From assembly GCA_003517915.1 (NCBI GenBank), contig DOZQ01000146.1:1-6595 (forward strand): a stretch of 6,595 bases of DNA. Reading direction: 5' to 3'. Positions 5,859-6,595 of this stretch are shown here, in pieces. How positions within the stretch are numbered: position 1 is the stretch's first letter; every line of letters starts with the position of its first letter. The notes below the pieces were generated by a model. The model saw nothing but the letters and a program-made list of their open reading frames with translations. It did not search any database and was not told where the DNA came from. Both the position numbers and the translations under genes were made by a program. This DNA is from Oscillospiraceae bacterium. GTDB taxonomy: Bacteria > Bacillota > Clostridia > Oscillospirales > Acutalibacteraceae.

Positions 5859-5937
5859 CTTTTTCTCCCCATTCTTTCTTTCCCCTGCGGCAGGGAAGTC
5901 TGTGATTTATATCTTATCAAACATTTTTTTAAAAGTA

Positions 5938-5952
5938 AAACTCCACCACAGC
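5938..5952 (-). repeat. right copy of 15-bp long-range inverted repeat
   Basis: AAACTCCACCACAGC on the + strand, the exact reverse complement of 4928-4942. It lies upstream of the small minus-strand gene, facing inward as the left copy faces the ncRNA. AAAAAAATG follows inward on the minus strand in both copies. A chance match of this length within about 1.6 kb is unlikely. Confidence 0.85.
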
Positions 5953-6149
5953 CAGTTTCCGTGAGAGATATTACCGGCATTTTTTATGGAGAAGCCAAAA
6001 ATATAATTGCTGATTAAAAAATAGCTTGAGGGTTTTCTGTATAGGCATAACCTCCAAACGGATATAAATAATGAATATGCTGTAGCCGGGAAGAATAAAT
6101 GTTGTCCGCAGAGCATCTGACAGTTTCGGTTCTTTTTTTACCAAACCCC
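5953..6149. other. AT-rich intergenic stretch, nothing recognised
   Basis: No RBS-supported gene on either strand. A minus-strand open frame (5907-6116) crosses the inverted repeat and the small gene's putative promoter and is probably spurious. A small bulged hairpin, GAGG/CCTC with TT/AA, occurs around 6028-6055. The stretch is the upstream region of the regulator gene at 6202. Confidence 0.5.
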
Positions 6150-6178
6150 TTGAATCAGTTTATAAACTATGCTATAAT
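6150..6178 (+). promoter_or_regulatory. extended -10 promoter of the XRE regulator
   Basis: The -35 box TTGAAT (6150-6155), a 17-base spacer, and -10 box TATAAT (6173-6178) preceded by TGC, which makes an extended -10. Transcription would start near 6185, leaving a very short leader holding GGAGGTG (6188-6194). Confidence 0.85.
6157..6168. promoter_or_regulatory. 12-bp palindromic operator candidate
   Basis: AGTTTATAAACT is a perfect palindrome lying entirely between the -35 and -10 boxes. A dimeric regulator bound there would block RNA polymerase. Since the next gene encodes an XRE-type DNA-binding protein, self-repression is the simplest reading (inference). Confidence 0.6.
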
Positions 6179-6201
6179 ATTATCTATGGAGGTGGCTGAT
6201 C

Positions 6202-6417
6202 ATGACATTTGCCGAGGCTCTGAAAAAATTACGTGAAGAATTGAATATGACACAAGAGGCGCTTGCCCGTGAGTTGAATGTAAGCTTTGCTACTGTTAAT
6301 AAATGGGAAAACAACAAAACAAGGCCGCTGAGAATTGTAAGAGACCGTATCATTGATTTTGGTACATCAAAAGGAGTCTCTGATGAGATAATGTATACTC
6401 TTAGGCGAATGCTATAA
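6202..6417 (+). CDS. small XRE-family helix-turn-helix regulator
   Basis: A 71-residue DNA-binding protein made almost entirely of one Cro/CI-type HTH domain. Residues 3-37 hold the fold: FAEALKKLREELNMTQEALA (helices 1-2, with the typical MTQEALA turn), RELNVSFATVNKWENNK (recognition helix with the usual VNKWE). The tail, about residues 40-71, is basic then helical and matches no domain I know. The start is fixed by GGAGGTG (6188-6194), seven bases upstream; the ATG at 6186 is out of frame. Its promoter carries a palindrome in the spacer, which suggests autoregulation. The gene is more A+T-rich than the metabolic genes on the left, in keeping with phage- or island-derived DNA. The following gene starts five bases after its stop and is truncated. 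Such small regulators next to AlbA_2 ATP-binding proteins occur in accessory regions of Firmicutes, but the regulated target cannot be read from the sequence. Confidence 0.9.
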   Translation: MTFAEALKKLREELNMTQEALARELNVSFATVNKWENNKTRPLRIVRDRIIDFGTSKGVSDEIMYTLRRML

Positions 6418-6422
6418 CACGT

Positions 6423-6539
6423 ATGAAAAGGCTTACCCAACTTCTGATGGTTACAGAATATGAATTCAAGTCTGAGGTCGAGGCAAAGGAACCGTACAGT
6501 TGGCTGAGGAACGTCAGTGCATTTGCACAAGTCCTCTAA
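6423..6539 (+). pseudogene. 5' fragment of an AlbA_2-type putative DNA-binding/ATP-binding protein gene
   Basis: A frame of 38 codons starts five bases after the XRE stop. Residues 12-34 (TEYEFKSEVEAKEPYSWLRN followed by VSA) resemble the N-terminus of AlbA_2/Schlafen-AAA (AAA_4) proteins, which typically read E..FK..VE.KKP.SWLKSVSAFANG.GG. The match stops at about VSAFA (bases 6510-6524); the next codons give QVL and a stop instead of the expected NG.GG nucleotide-binding region. Family members usually run to several hundred residues, so the rest is missing here. I could not see a continuation in another frame in the remaining 56 bases, so a deletion or insertion junction near 6525 is more likely than a single frameshift. 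The alternative is an unrelated small peptide gene. The RBS is poor and the start is only the first in-frame ATG. The family call comes from recall of the motif. Confidence 0.5.
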
Positions 6540-6595
6540 TTGTTGCGGATAAATGAACAGTCCTTCGCACCCCGTTCGGGAAGCATTACGGCAAG

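Noticed and set aside
4928..5952. Insertion sequence bounded by the 15-bp inverted repeats
   Set aside because: No transposase between the repeats and no target-site duplication outside them; kept only as one possible reading of the repeats.
5907..6116. 69-codon minus-strand open frame with hydrophobic residues
   Set aside because: No RBS, crosses the 15-bp repeat and putative promoter, aromatic-rich composition typical of AT-rich non-coding DNA.
1..6595. CRISPR array, tRNA or rRNA genes
   Set aside because: No regularly spaced direct repeats, no tRNA cloverleaf and no rRNA motifs were seen on either strand.

Overview
The window looks like a chromosomal segment of a Clostridia-type Firmicute, probably an anaerobe related to the Oscillospiraceae. 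The reasons are strong AGGAGG-type ribosome binding sites, a TTG start, a Gram-positive style lipoprotein, compact same-strand operons, and a NifU-like/GGGtGRT gene pair typical of anaerobes. The genus is inference; no rRNA or marker gene is present.

The left part (1-2676, + strand) is a tightly spaced run of three genes. It holds the C-terminal part of an AMP-forming acyl-CoA synthetase cut by the window edge, a PstS-like substrate-binding lipoprotein without its ABC transporter partners, and a complete hisB (imidazoleglycerol-phosphate dehydratase) starting at TTG. The gaps are 15 and 29 bases with no obvious terminator, so co-transcription is likely although the functions do not match.

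The middle part (2797-4642, + strand) is a self-contained two-gene unit. A sigma-A-like promoter (TTGCGC-17-TATAAT) leads into an IscU/NifU-like scaffold homologue, then a GGGtGRT-family protein of unknown function, then a strong intrinsic terminator. This is the best candidate in the window for a poorly described system.

The right part (4643-6595) is mostly non-coding and structure-rich. It has a 13-bp perfect hairpin (4811-4858) followed by a terminator-like stem. A near-consensus promoter (4941-4968) leads into about 170 nt of highly foldable sequence that looks like a structured ncRNA; the raiA motif is the first known class to test. A convergent minus-strand gene of 56 codons (5688-5858) has a strong RBS and a 17-bp terminator hairpin. 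The ncRNA and the small gene lie between two perfect 15-bp inverted repeats (4928-4942 and 5938-5952), one near each promoter region.

At the far right is a small XRE-type regulator with an extended -10 promoter that carries a 12-bp palindrome in its spacer. It is followed by what looks like the first 34 codons of an AlbA_2-type ATP-binding protein that then stops abruptly. This suggests a decayed mobile or accessory locus.
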